Source of the DNA: Candidatus Aminicenantota bacterium
GTDB taxonomy: Bacteria > Acidobacteriota > Aminicenantia > UBA2199
NCBI GenBank assembly: GCA_020355945.1
Contig: CP070627.1
Span: 5,103,863 to 5,110,048 of the forward strand
DNA: 6,186 nucleotides
Direction of reading: 5' to 3'
Shown one piece after another: positions 1 to 6,186 of the stretch (the stretch's first letter is position 1; the number at the start of each line of letters is the position of its first letter). The notes under the pieces are model-generated. The model did no database searches. It was not told the origin of the DNA and saw nothing but the letters and a program-made list of their open reading frames with translations. The position numbers and the translations under genes are program-made.

Positions 1-107
1 GCAATTCCCAGCTTGTAAAGCTGAGCCAGGTCTAGTAGACGCCTGTCGATAGCTTCCGGCGACATTTCTACCTGTTTAATTCTCTTAATCTTCTGATCCT
101 TCATCAT
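1..107 (-). CDS. Small protein of unknown function, 3' end cut by the window edge
   Basis: A reading frame on the minus strand starts with two consecutive ATG codons (107 and 104) and stays open to the window edge, giving 35 complete codons. The visible protein has a basic start (KDQKIKRIKQ) followed by VEMSPEAIDRRLLDLAQLYK, which looks like a short basic strand and then an amphipathic helix. An AGGA ribosome binding site lies 7 bases before the first ATG. The start overlaps the end of the upstream chimeric frame (85-315) by 23 bases, an arrangement that suggests translational coupling. From memory, small proteins of this kind (SPEAIDRRL..L) are encoded just after DUF6036-like nucleotidyltransferase genes, which fits the nucleotidyltransferase-like tail immediately upstream. 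No function is known to me. The C-terminus is not visible. Confidence 0.6.
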   Translation of the reverse strand, partial: MMKDQKIKRIKQVEMSPEAIDRRLLDLAQLYKLGI

Positions 108-315
108 GGATAAATCCTAATTTTTTCAAATCCAAAAGATCTTGATCACGACCAGCCAGACATTTCATTTTGAAGTAGAGTTTTTCCAGTTGTTTGCTTT
201 CCAGGAAATTTTTTACCAGGGTGGTTTTTCCCACCTGTCTTGGTCCGGCGATGAAGCGCATCTGTCTTCCAAAGAGCTGGTGGAAACAGGTATTTTCCAG
301 GTGTCGTTTAATCAT
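85..315 (-). pseudogene. Chimeric remnant: DUF4143-type ATPase N-terminus joined to a nucleotidyltransferase-like C-terminus
   Basis: The 76-codon frame begins with MIKRHLENTCFHQLFGRQM followed by the Walker A segment IAGPRQVGKTT (residues 22-32). This is the classic start of AAA_14/DUF4143 ATPases, which are normally about 400-480 residues long. After residue 48 (KLYF, near base 172) the ATPase character stops: no Walker B, sensor or DUF4143 region follows. Residues 49-76 instead read KMKCLAGRDQDLLDLKKLGF..., which resembles the end of DUF6036/HI0074-like nucleotidyltransferases (K..AGR.KDL.DI). The best reading is that a deletion fused two neighbouring genes in frame. The upstream region shows no good ribosome binding site before ATG 315. 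The product could not be a working ATPase, because only the P-loop remains. Assignment of the first half is firm; assignment of the second half rests on a short motif. Confidence 0.7.
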
Positions 316-380
316 ATGACTATTTTAATCATGTAGGTAAAAAAGTCGATTAGGGGAAAAGAATGGAGGTAGTGGAGGAA

Positions 381-409
381 GGGGAAAGGCACCTGGAACC
401 TTTTTTTTT
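381..409 (+). terminator. Weak hairpin with a nine-T tract
   Basis: AAAGG (385-389) can pair with CCTTT (399-403) around a nine-base loop, and the run of nine T residues (401-409) follows on the plus strand. The stem is short, with only two G:C pairs plus possible G:U extension into the GGGG before it. It would act on plus-strand transcripts, yet no plus-strand gene lies upstream, so it is not the terminator of the leftward propeller gene. The surrounding 345-400 stretch is purine-rich and otherwise empty. Confidence 0.22.
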
Positions 410-412
410 CTG

Positions 413-1615
413 TTAAATTGATCTAAAATATTTTAAAATAAGTGGATCATCCTCTTTGTTTCTATCGTAGAAGAATACATAATTTCCCCATATTTTGGCT
501 GGAATTCTACTGAAATAGCCGTGTCGAACCATATGCCCCTTTGGGTTGTATATTTCAACCGGATATTTGTTTTCTACGGTAATATTTTTACAAACAGAGA
601 AGACGTAGATTCTTTCACCAGATATCATTATATCAACGATTACATTTTTGCTTCTCTTTATTACCGCCAATATCTTATTAAAAAGTGCTCTATCTTTTGT
701 CAGTTGATAAATAAAATCGTTTCTGAGATAAGAGAAACTGCTTTTAGGTGTATACTCATCATTAATGATCTTCTTCATCTCACTTTCACTAAAACTCCCC
801 ATGACTCTTTTTTTATCATACACCTCCAATTTCAAATTCCCATTTTTGTCGTATACCTTGAATTTATAGATTTGAGAGTGTCCAAAAATAATATGCTGTG
901 AATCATTATCAACAATGCATCGGTCTCCATAAAAATCCGAACTCAGTTGTGTGTAAAACACCTCAATCTTCTTTTCTACAAAAGGATATGTGACTATTAT
1001 TTTTAGTGGATTTAACGTGAAGAGAATTCCATTAAAAGGTAATTTATCCCTATATTGTAATGCCGCAAAAACTCCATTTCTAACTACTTTTACGCCAGTT
1101 ATCTTTCCCAATGAATTGGAATATAATCTGGCAATTTGAATATCTTTCTTATAATTTCCATCATTATCAAAAATAACAAATCTGCGGGGGTTGGCATCGT
1201 AAACGTATAGGTCACCATTGGTGTCGATTGATAGTCTATTTTCCGGGGAATTGGCTCTTGTGGAAAATTCTCCCGGACCTTTTCCATCCCTGCCAAAACG
1301 CTTTAAAAATTTTAGGTTTTCATCAAATTTAACGACAAAGCAATCCTTCCCTCCCGACTTCCCGGCAAAAGCAAACACATTGCCTTTATGATCGATGGTT
1401 ACCGATTTTAAATCAGGTGCAATTATATCTTCCGGAAGGCTGGAAACTGCGACCTTATTTAACTTTATAAATTGGTTGTCTGTTGGATGTGCCCAATCAA
1501 TACTCACTAGAAAAATCAACATAAATAAGAATATCTTTAAGATAATAGCACCTCCTTTTCCTTCTTTTGAATCTTCCTGGTTTAATCGATCGAAATTCTT
1601 CTTTTCATCGTCCAT
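413..1615 (-). CDS. Exported or membrane-anchored six-bladed beta-propeller protein
   Basis: This is a 400-residue protein when read from ATG 1615, chosen because AGGTG lies six bases upstream; a GTG at 1624 in the same frame would add three residues. Residues 1-22 are strongly hydrophilic and charged. Residues 23-42 (AIILKIFLFMLIFLVSIDWA) form a signal peptide or membrane anchor, placing the rest outside the cytoplasm. The body is beta-rich with repeated blade motifs of the type D-x-x-G-N/D-hydrophobic: SVTIDHKGNVFAFAG (71-85), RLSIDTNGDLYVYDA (127-141), IFDNDGNYKKD (148-158), VYDKNGNLKLEV (254-265). GRDGKGPGEF (108-117) is the hallmark of NHL-like/DUF5128 six-bladed propellers, and the ending DDPLILKYF is also typical. 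A charged, helix-prone stretch (about 274-324) interrupts the propeller. The role is unknown; such propellers usually bind ligands or proteins at the cell surface. The coding sequence looks more AT-rich than mutS. It stands alone, with its own candidate promoter. Confidence 0.85.
   Translation of the reverse strand: MDDEKKNFDRLNQEDSKEGKGGAIILKIFLFMLIFLVSIDWAHPTDNQFIKLNKVAVSSLPEDIIAPDLKSVTIDHKGNVFAFAGKSGGKDCFVVKFDENLKFLKRFGRDGKGPGEFSTRANSPENRLSIDTNGDLYVYDANPRRFVIFDNDGNYKKDIQIARLYSNSLGKITGVKVVRNGVFAALQYRDKLPFNGILFTLNPLKIIVTYPFVEKKIEVFYTQLSSDFYGDRCIVDNDSQHIIFGHSQIYKFKVYDKNGNLKLEVYDKKRVMGSFSESEMKKIINDEYTPKSSFSYLRNDFIYQLTKDRALFNKILAVIKRSKNVIVDIMISGERIYVFSVCKNITVENKYPVEIYNPKGHMVRHGYFSRIPAKIWGNYVFFYDRNKEDDPLILKYFRSI
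1549..1556 (-). promoter_or_regulatory. Strong internal Shine-Dalgarno facing ATT/ATC codons in the propeller gene
   Basis: AGGAGGTG is the best ribosome binding site in the window, but it lies inside the propeller gene, 60 bases downstream of the chosen ATG. The in-frame codons after it are ATT (1546) and ATC (1543). ATC is seven bases from the GGAGG core, an ideal spacing for initiation. Starting there would remove the hydrophilic N-terminus and leave a textbook signal peptide (ILKIFLFMLIFLV...). No ATG, GTG or TTG occurs at that point. It could be a rare-codon start, a lost start codon, or chance from the purine-rich K-E-G-K-G-G codons. Confidence 0.4.
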
Positions 1616-1659
1616 TTTATACACCTATAATAAATTGACACTTGTGATTCCATAGTCAC

Positions 1660-1688
1660 TTACTATCATAAATAAATAAAAAAGTCAA
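1660..1688 (-). promoter_or_regulatory. Candidate sigma-70 promoter of the propeller gene
   Basis: On the minus strand TTGACT (1688-1683, five of six consensus bases) is followed after 17 bases by TAGTAA (1665-1660), preceded by TG to form an extended -10 element (TGATAGTAA). Transcription would begin near 1653, about 38 bases before ATG 1615, leaving room for the AGGTG ribosome binding site at 1626-1622. The -10 hexamer itself is poor (three of six), so this is a plausible rather than a firm call. Confidence 0.4.
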
Positions 1689-1751
1689 GCATTTGGTCGC
1701 CTCACCCAGAAATTCTAATTTTAGCCACATCGTGGCAACGAACAGGTAAAA

Positions 1752-1786
1752 AAAAGCGGGGACAGGCAAAAAGTGTCCCTGTTTTT
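1752..1786. terminator. Long GGGACA/TGTCCC hairpin, bidirectional terminator or REP-like element
   Basis: Bases 1752-1764 pair with 1774-1786: thirteen consecutive pairs including two G:U on the plus strand, with the GGGACA/TGTCCC core and a nine-base loop (GGCAAAAAG). The outer stem is A-T pairs, so the plus-strand copy ends in five T residues. The minus-strand copy ends in eight (opposite the A run 1748-1755). It can therefore act as an intrinsic terminator in either direction, and would insulate the two divergent promoters. No gene is seen whose end it serves, which favours a mobile palindromic (REP-like) origin. The GTGTCCC-type core recalls repeats linked to REP-associated tyrosine transposases, but no such gene is in the window. 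Confidence 0.55.
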
Positions 1787-1829
1787 CCGTCCCTCCATTC
1801 TACGTTGCGTATGAAGGGGATTTTTTCAC

Positions 1830-1858
1830 TTGACAAATGAGACGTCCTGGCATAAGAT
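1830..1858 (+). promoter_or_regulatory. Sigma-70 promoter of the ATPase-nuclease gene
   Basis: A perfect TTGACA (1830-1835) is followed after exactly 17 bases by TAAGAT (1853-1858), four of six consensus bases. Transcription would start near 1865, giving a leader of about 30 bases that contains the AAGGAAG ribosome binding site (1878-1884), nine bases before ATG 1894. The element matches the housekeeping consensus closely, so basal expression should be appreciable. No clear operator palindrome overlaps it. Confidence 0.75.
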
Positions 1859-1893
1859 AAAAATATGCAAAAAAAACAAGGAAGTTCAAACAA

Positions 1894-3558
1894 ATGATCT
1901 ACCAGAAGCCGAAACGTACTTTTGAGAAATCAGGTTCCGTAAACCCTGAATCATCATACTATGTGCCTTTAGAAAATGTCGTTAACTCCGACAAACAGGA
2001 TATTAAAACCATGGTTGACATGGGCAGGTACTTTTCTATATTTGCCCCCAGGCAAAGTGGCAAGACAACTTTTTTGAAAAGATTTTGCGGCCAGTTGCAT
2101 GCAGATCCTACTTATGTCGCCATAATATTGTGTTTCGAGGACTATAAGAATTTGGATAAAACCGATTTTTATTCGGAAATAGAGACGGACTTGTATGACC
2201 AATTGATCGATAGGTTAAGAGAGGTACGCTGCGAAAAGACTGAAGCCGTCGAGCAATTTTGTGAAAATCACCGCCTGACAAACCATATTTCTTTCAGGCG
2301 GTTGTTCGAGAAATTAAACCGGATCATCCAGTTAAAAAAGATTGTGATCTTCATAGACGAATTCGACGGCATTCCATTAAAGGAATTAGAAAATTTTCTT
2401 ACTTCATTAAGAAAGTTGTACATCAAATACAAGGATGTAAAGCAAAAGGCTCTTTATTCGATAGGATTGGTGGGAATCAGGAATATAACCAAACTCATTG
2501 TCGGAGGAGTATCTCCTTTCAATATCGCCGACCAGGTGGACCTTCCCTTTTTCTCTTTAAAAATGGTCCGCGATCTTTATGCCCAGTATACGACAGAAAC
2601 CAATCAACCCTTCAAGGCGGAAGCTGTAAAAAAAATTCATGAAGAAACCGGGGGTCAGCCCTGGCTGGTCAACCGGCTGGGCACTATCCTGACTGTTGAT
2701 ATTAAACCGGGAACTATAGACCCTATTGATGAACGAGATGTGGAAAAGGCCATCCAAATGCTGCTGGCTGAAAAAAATGACCACTTTGACAACCTGTATG
2801 AGAAAGCCAAACTATACAAAGAAACCTTTGTGGAGATCGTATTCGATAATGTGGAGTACAGCCCTTATCACAAAGATCAGACCTGGTTAGAGCAATATGG
2901 CCTGGTAAAAAATAAAAATAGCCGTGCCATTGTCGCCAATAACATCTATAAAACCATTTTTATTAAAATTTTTTTTAGTGAGGTGAAAGCGGGCGAAAAG
3001 ATATCTGCACAGGAATATATATTACCTGGAAACAAGCTTGATATGGAGAGAATTCTCCTGGATTTCGATCAATATATCGCCCGGATAGGAGTAAGAGCAT
3101 TTTACCAAAAGGTGAAGGTATCTTCCACCGATCCTTTCGTCGGAAGTGGCAAAAACAAAATTTTGCCGGGGATGAGTAAAGAGATGAAGCCTTACGAGAA
3201 AACCGGTCAATTTCTCCTGACTGCCTGGCTTTACCAGTTTGTGAAAGAAGGAGCCGGGGACTTGCGTTATGAAGTGCCCAGCGGGTTGGGAAGAATGGAT
3301 ATTATGTTAAATTATAAGGGAAGGAGATATATAATCGAGACCAAGGTGAATCATCAGGACGATATCACGCATATACTCCGGGAGGGGATCAGTCAGGTGG
3401 CGAAAAAATACCTGGCAACCGAGTCTGCCCATGAGGGATACCTGGTAATTTTCGACACCAAAACCCATGCCGGTGCGGTATGCAAACCACGAGAGCACCG
3501 GGAAGAGGATAAAAAAGTCACCAGTTTCATTATCGGTATTGGTTACCGGGAGAAATGA
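1894..3558 (+). CDS. AAA-like ATPase with C-terminal PD-(D/E)XK nuclease domain
   Basis: The 554-residue protein opens with a short segment ending in SGSVNPESSYYVPLENV, typical just before the P-loop of the AAA-like (AAA_35) family. Walker A is FAPRQSGKTTFLK (50-62; Ala replaces the usual first Gly), Walker B is KIVIFIDEFDGI (149-160), and the lid-region motif TGGQPWLVN is at 252-260. A helical linker region follows (about 280-430). The C-terminal domain shows the restriction-endonuclease-like core: E460 in LRYE, D469 in GRMDI, E482 and K484 in IIETKV, then Q501 with Y506. All expected catalytic residues are present, so both domains look functional. Related AAA plus PD-(D/E)XK proteins are widespread and multi-copy in some phyla; their role is unsettled, with mobile-element or defence links proposed. 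The start is supported by AAGGAAG and the upstream promoter. It forms a single-gene unit, with mutS 180 bases downstream in the same direction. Confidence 0.88.
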   Translation: MIYQKPKRTFEKSGSVNPESSYYVPLENVVNSDKQDIKTMVDMGRYFSIFAPRQSGKTTFLKRFCGQLHADPTYVAIILCFEDYKNLDKTDFYSEIETDLYDQLIDRLREVRCEKTEAVEQFCENHRLTNHISFRRLFEKLNRIIQLKKIVIFIDEFDGIPLKELENFLTSLRKLYIKYKDVKQKALYSIGLVGIRNITKLIVGGVSPFNIADQVDLPFFSLKMVRDLYAQYTTETNQPFKAEAVKKIHEETGGQPWLVNRLGTILTVDIKPGTIDPIDERDVEKAIQMLLAEKNDHFDNLYEKAKLYKETFVEIVFDNVEYSPYHKDQTWLEQYGLVKNKNSRAIVANNIYKTIFIKIFFSEVKAGEKISAQEYILPGNKLDMERILLDFDQYIARIGVRAFYQKVKVSSTDPFVGSGKNKILPGMSKEMKPYEKTGQFLLTAWLYQFVKEGAGDLRYEVPSGLGRMDIMLNYKGRRYIIETKVNHQDDITHILREGISQVAKKYLATESAHEGYLVIFDTKTHAGAVCKPREHREEDKKVTSFIIGIGYREK

Positions 3559-3589
3559 GAAATCGATCTGTCCGAAGCACACCCCATTG

Positions 3590-3622
3590 TTTGGAATTTG
3601 GGATTTGGAATTTGGAATTTCC
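3590..3622. repeat. Four tandem heptamers, TTTGGAA type
   Basis: TTTGGAA at 3590-3596, TTTGGGA at 3597-3603, TTTGGAA at 3604-3610 and TTTGGAA at 3611-3617 run head to tail and end in TTTCC, creating the odd palindrome TGGAATTTCCA at the right end. The unit of seven is not a multiple of three and the stretch lies between genes, so it is non-coding. It is a simple-sequence repeat prone to copy-number change. No good terminator was seen in the rest of 3559-3700, so transcripts of the ATPase-nuclease gene could run through towards mutS. Confidence 0.8.
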
Positions 3623-3704
3623 AGACCAGCCAGGTCCTCTCTGATTCTGGCTTGTCCGGATTGTGTAACTTTGTGGCTAATTGTACCAATTATTCACACT
3701 GTTT

Positions 3705-3739
3705 TTGTTCAAACCGGTATTTATGATATAATTTCCATA
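3705..3739 (+). promoter_or_regulatory. mutS promoter with -10 abutting the start codon (leaderless candidate)
   Basis: A perfect TATAAT lies at 3727-3732. With the usual spacing of six bases after it, transcription starts at 3739, exactly the A of the mutS ATG. A weak -35 (TTGTTC, 3705-3710, three of six) stands 16 bases upstream. No GGAG-like ribosome binding site lies between the -10 element and the ATG, so the message would have no 5' leader. Read-through from the upstream gene is a possible second source of mutS mRNA, but it too would lack a Shine-Dalgarno. Confidence 0.6.
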
Positions 3740-6186
3740 TGGAAGAAAATAAGAAAATTACCCCGATGCTGAAGCAGTACTTTGAGATCAAAAAAGAATT
3801 CCCGGATACGATTCTTTTTTTTCGCATGGGCGATTTCTATGAAATGTTTTTTGAAGACGCTAAAACCGCCGCCCCCCTCCTGGAAGTCGTACTGACCACC
3901 AGGGATAAAAAAAAAGAAGATGCAGTTCCCATGTGCGGTATCCCTTACCACGCCAGGGACACCTATGCGGCCAAACTGCTGAGAAAAGGCTGTAAAGTTG
4001 CCATATGCGAACAAGTCGAAGACCCGGCCCTGGCCAAAGGCCTGGTCAGACGGGAAGTCACCCGTATCCTCACCCCGGGCACGGCCCTGGAAATTGAAGG
4101 CGTTGATTCCGAATTGAACAACTTTGTTATTTCCATCTATAAAGATACCCGTACGATTTCCATCGCCTCCATAGACCTGTCGGTTTCGGACTTTGAAGTC
4201 AGGAGCTTTGACGCTGACAACCAGGATGCCTTTCTCAATGAATTCTTCCGGAAATTCCCCAGGGAAATCATTATCCCCGAAGACCTTCAACAAGAATTAG
4301 AACAAATTATGAAGAAATTCCCTGAGCTTGCGGATGTTTTGATCACCCAATACGAAGCCTTTGAATACAACTATTTTGAATGCGAAGAGGTATTGAAAAA
4401 TCAATTAAAAATCAACGATATCGAAGGGCTGGGTTTAAAAGGTTATGATTCGGCAGTCAATGCCAGCGGCGTCCTGGTTAAATACCTGAAATCCGTCCGC
4501 AAATCAGCCCTGAAAAATGTATCGTCCCTCAGGTTTGTCCCTAAAGAAAATTATCTGATATTGGATTCCACTTCTTTCAGGAACCTTGAGATTTTAACCA
4601 ATTTACGAACCGGGACTGCCAAAGGCAGTCTTTTTAACGCCATTGATTTTACCATAACGCCTATGGGCAAGCGATTGTTGAAACGATGGTTCACCTACCC
4701 GCTGGTGGAAAAAGAAAAAATAGAAAAACGACTGGATGGAGTTGAAGAATTTTCACAAAATTTGATTGCCCGCACCGAAGTGCGAAAAATATTAAAAGGT
4801 TTCGGTGATTTAGCAAAGTTAAACTCGAGGATTTCCTTAAATATTGCCCTGCCCACCCACTTATTGGCATTAAAAACTACCCTCAAACAAGTCCCGGTCA
4901 TAAAAAAAGAAATCGACTCATTAACCTCGGAAATTGTGATCGCTGTATACCGGGATTTGGACCCATTGAATATCGTAGTGGAATCCATTGACCGGGCCAT
5001 ATCCGCTGACCCCTCCAACAATTTAAATGAAGGAAATTATATCAAAACCGGTTACAACAATGAACTGGACGAACTGCGTTCCATCAGTCGTAATGCCAAA
5101 GAAGTCATTGCCTCGATGGAAAAGAGCGAGAGAGAAAAAACAGGGATTCCCTCTTTAAAGATTAAATACAATAAAGTATTCGGTTATTTTATCGATGTGA
5201 CCAATACCCATTTGAAACTGGTGCCTCCCCATTATATTCGCAAGCAGACTTTAGTCAATTCCGAACGGTTTATTACCGATGAATTGAAAACATTGGAAGA
5301 AAAGATTTTAAGAGCCCAGGAGCGAATCATTCAAATTGAAAAAGAGCTATACAATGAAGTAGTGCAAGGAATCCAGCAATTTTCCAACCAATTAAATAAA
5401 AATGCCTATTTGATTGCCACGTTGGACGTGTTGGCCGCCGGTGGGGAATTGAGCCAGAGAAGGAATTATGTGCGGCCCACCATTACAGAAAAAAATGAAA
5501 TCACCATCAGGGAAGGCCGACACCCGGTGGTAGAACTCAGTACTGAAAAAGGTTTTATTCCCAATGATACGTTTTCAAATTCCGGTTCGGATCAGATTCT
5601 TATTATTACCGGGCCCAATATGGGAGGCAAGTCCACCTACCTGAGGCAAAATGCATTAATCATTATTCTTGCGCAAGCCGGGTATTTTGTCCCGGCTGAA
5701 AAAGCCACCATTGGGATATGCGACCGGATTTTTACCCGGATCGGTGCGTCTGATTCTTTAATCGAGGGCAAATCCACCTTCCTGGTGGAGATGATTGAAA
5801 CCTCTATCATACTAAACAATGCCACCAAGCGGTCGTTGATTTTATTAGATGAAATCGGCAGGGGAACCTCTACTTTTGACGGGTTATCCATTGCCTGGGC
5901 CGTGGTGGAGTATTTACATTCCCTGAAAGAGAAACCCAAAACACTTTTTGCTACACATTATCATGAATTGACAGAGCTTTCCGAGATACTTGACCGGGTT
6001 AAAAATTACCATATTACTGTCAGGGAGTGGCAGGATAATGTGGTTTTCTTACATAAAATAGCACCAGGTGCAACGGACCAGAGTTTTGGTATTCATGTAG
6101 CAAAAATCGCCGGGGTGCCCATGCCGGTGATTGAACGGGCCAAAGATGTCCTGTTAAACCTTGAAAAAAAAGAACTCAACCGCCTG
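3739..6186 (+). CDS. mutS: DNA mismatch repair ATPase MutS, 3' end cut by the window edge
   Basis: The frame is open for 816 codons without a frameshift and leaves the window before its stop; family members are about 850-890 residues, so only the C-terminal tail (tetramerisation and beta-clamp-binding region in other MutS) is missing. The N-terminal domain begins ITPMLKQYFEIKKEFPDTIL and has the mismatch-wedge motif GDFYEMF with F33 and E35. The connector domain follows (about 125-240), then the lever/core with the clamp inserted at about 430-510. The ATPase domain contains TGPNMGGKST (624-633), the FTRIGASDSLIEGKSTFLVEM signature segment (665-685), Walker B LILLDEIGRGTST (700-712) and ATHYHEL with H740. 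The helix-turn-helix region is SFGIHVAKIAGVP (782-794). MutS binds mispaired bases as a dimer and recruits MutL, acting on newly replicated DNA. In-frame TGA at 3724 leaves ATG 3739 as the only full-length start. No mutL is visible. Confidence 0.98.
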   Translation, partial: MEENKKITPMLKQYFEIKKEFPDTILFFRMGDFYEMFFEDAKTAAPLLEVVLTTRDKKKEDAVPMCGIPYHARDTYAAKLLRKGCKVAICEQVEDPALAKGLVRREVTRILTPGTALEIEGVDSELNNFVISIYKDTRTISIASIDLSVSDFEVRSFDADNQDAFLNEFFRKFPREIIIPEDLQQELEQIMKKFPELADVLITQYEAFEYNYFECEEVLKNQLKINDIEGLGLKGYDSAVNASGVLVKYLKSVRKSALKNVSSLRFVPKENYLILDSTSFRNLEILTNLRTGTAKGSLFNAIDFTITPMGKRLLKRWFTYPLVEKEKIEKRLDGVEEFSQNLIARTEVRKILKGFGDLAKLNSRISLNIALPTHLLALKTTLKQVPVIKKEIDSLTSEIVIAVYRDLDPLNIVVESIDRAISADPSNNLNEGNYIKTGYNNELDELRSISRNAKEVIASMEKSEREKTGIPSLKIKYNKVFGYFIDVTNTHLKLVPPHYIRKQTLVNSERFITDELKTLEEKILRAQERIIQIEKELYNEVVQGIQQFSNQLNKNAYLIATLDVLAAGGELSQRRNYVRPTITEKNEITIREGRHPVVELSTEKGFIPNDTFSNSGSDQILIITGPNMGGKSTYLRQNALIIILAQAGYFVPAEKATIGICDRIFTRIGASDSLIEGKSTFLVEMIETSIILNNATKRSLILLDEIGRGTSTFDGLSIAWAVVEYLHSLKEKPKTLFATHYHELTELSEILDRVKNYHITVREWQDNVVFLHKIAPGATDQSFGIHVAKIAGVPMPVIERAKDVLLNLEKKELNRL

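Noticed and set aside
142..336. 64-codon plus-strand open frame
   Set aside because: It is antisense to the clear P-loop coding sequence of the chimeric remnant.
521..901. 126-codon plus-strand open frame inside the propeller gene
   Set aside because: It lies antisense to a well-supported beta-propeller coding region, has no ribosome binding site and no recognisable protein character.
1635..1666. Plus-strand TTGACA upstream of TACTATCAT as a promoter
   Set aside because: No -10 hexamer falls at 16-18 bases, and the downstream palindrome would stop transcripts before the next gene, which has its own better promoter.
1724..1736. Small hairpin GCCAC-ATC-GTGGC as an operator or terminator
   Set aside because: A five-pair stem without a T tract and distant from the promoter elements is too weak to call.
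1702..1893. 63-codon minus-strand open frame in the intergenic region
   Set aside because: It runs through the GGGACA palindrome and the promoter of the rightward gene, has no ribosome binding site and matches no family known to me.
3590..3622. Heptamer array considered as a CRISPR-like array
   Set aside because: The units are seven bases long with no spacers.
3467..3772. 101-codon plus-strand frame spanning the end of the ATPase-nuclease gene, the heptamer repeat and the start of mutS
   Set aside because: It overlaps two firm genes in another frame and reads through a simple repeat.
3721..4293. 190-codon minus-strand open frame across the start of mutS
   Set aside because: It is antisense to conserved MutS sequence and spans the mutS promoter; its Gly/Phe-rich composition is that of an antisense shadow.

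Overview
The window carries two leftward genes at its left side, then two rightward genes. The base composition is moderate to AT-leaning. The strongest anchor is a conventional mutS. The remaining content (exported GPGEF-type beta-propeller, AAA ATPase fused to a PD-(D/E)XK nuclease, decayed DUF4143-type ATPase) is typical of uncultured environmental bacteria. The mix recalls Aminicenantes/Acidobacteriota or FCB-group genomes, but that is an impression from gene style and not something the sequence proves.

Region 1-412 (minus strand) is a remodelled locus. The first 48 codons of a DUF4143-type ATPase are joined in frame to what looks like the last 28 codons of a nucleotidyltransferase. The stop of this chimera overlaps the start of a small conserved-looking gene that runs off the left edge. 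This looks like a deletion scar. Region 413-1615 (minus) encodes an exported or membrane-anchored six-bladed beta-propeller protein. Its start is ambiguous: a normal ATG with a modest ribosome binding site, and a much stronger Shine-Dalgarno sequence further in that faces ATT/ATC codons directly before a signal-peptide-like segment.

Region 1616-1893 is a divergent intergenic region. It has a candidate promoter for the propeller gene (minus), a long GGGACA/TGTCCC hairpin with A/T flanks that can act as a terminator in either direction, and a near-consensus sigma-70 promoter (TTGACA, 17 bp, TAAGAT) for the rightward gene. Region 1894-3558 (plus) encodes a 554-residue AAA-like ATPase with intact Walker motifs and an intact C-terminal PD-(D/E)XK nuclease signature. 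It appears as a single-gene unit.

Region 3559-3738 holds a four-copy heptamer repeat and a consensus TATAAT placed so that transcription should begin at or beside the mutS ATG. No Shine-Dalgarno is present, so mutS may be translated from a leaderless mRNA. mutS (3739 to the right edge) is open for 816 codons and is cut by the window before its C-terminal tail. No rRNA, tRNA, CRISPR array or intact insertion sequence was seen. The genes do not form an obvious single pathway: mutS is housekeeping, while the ATPase-nuclease and the left-hand remnants look like accessory material.
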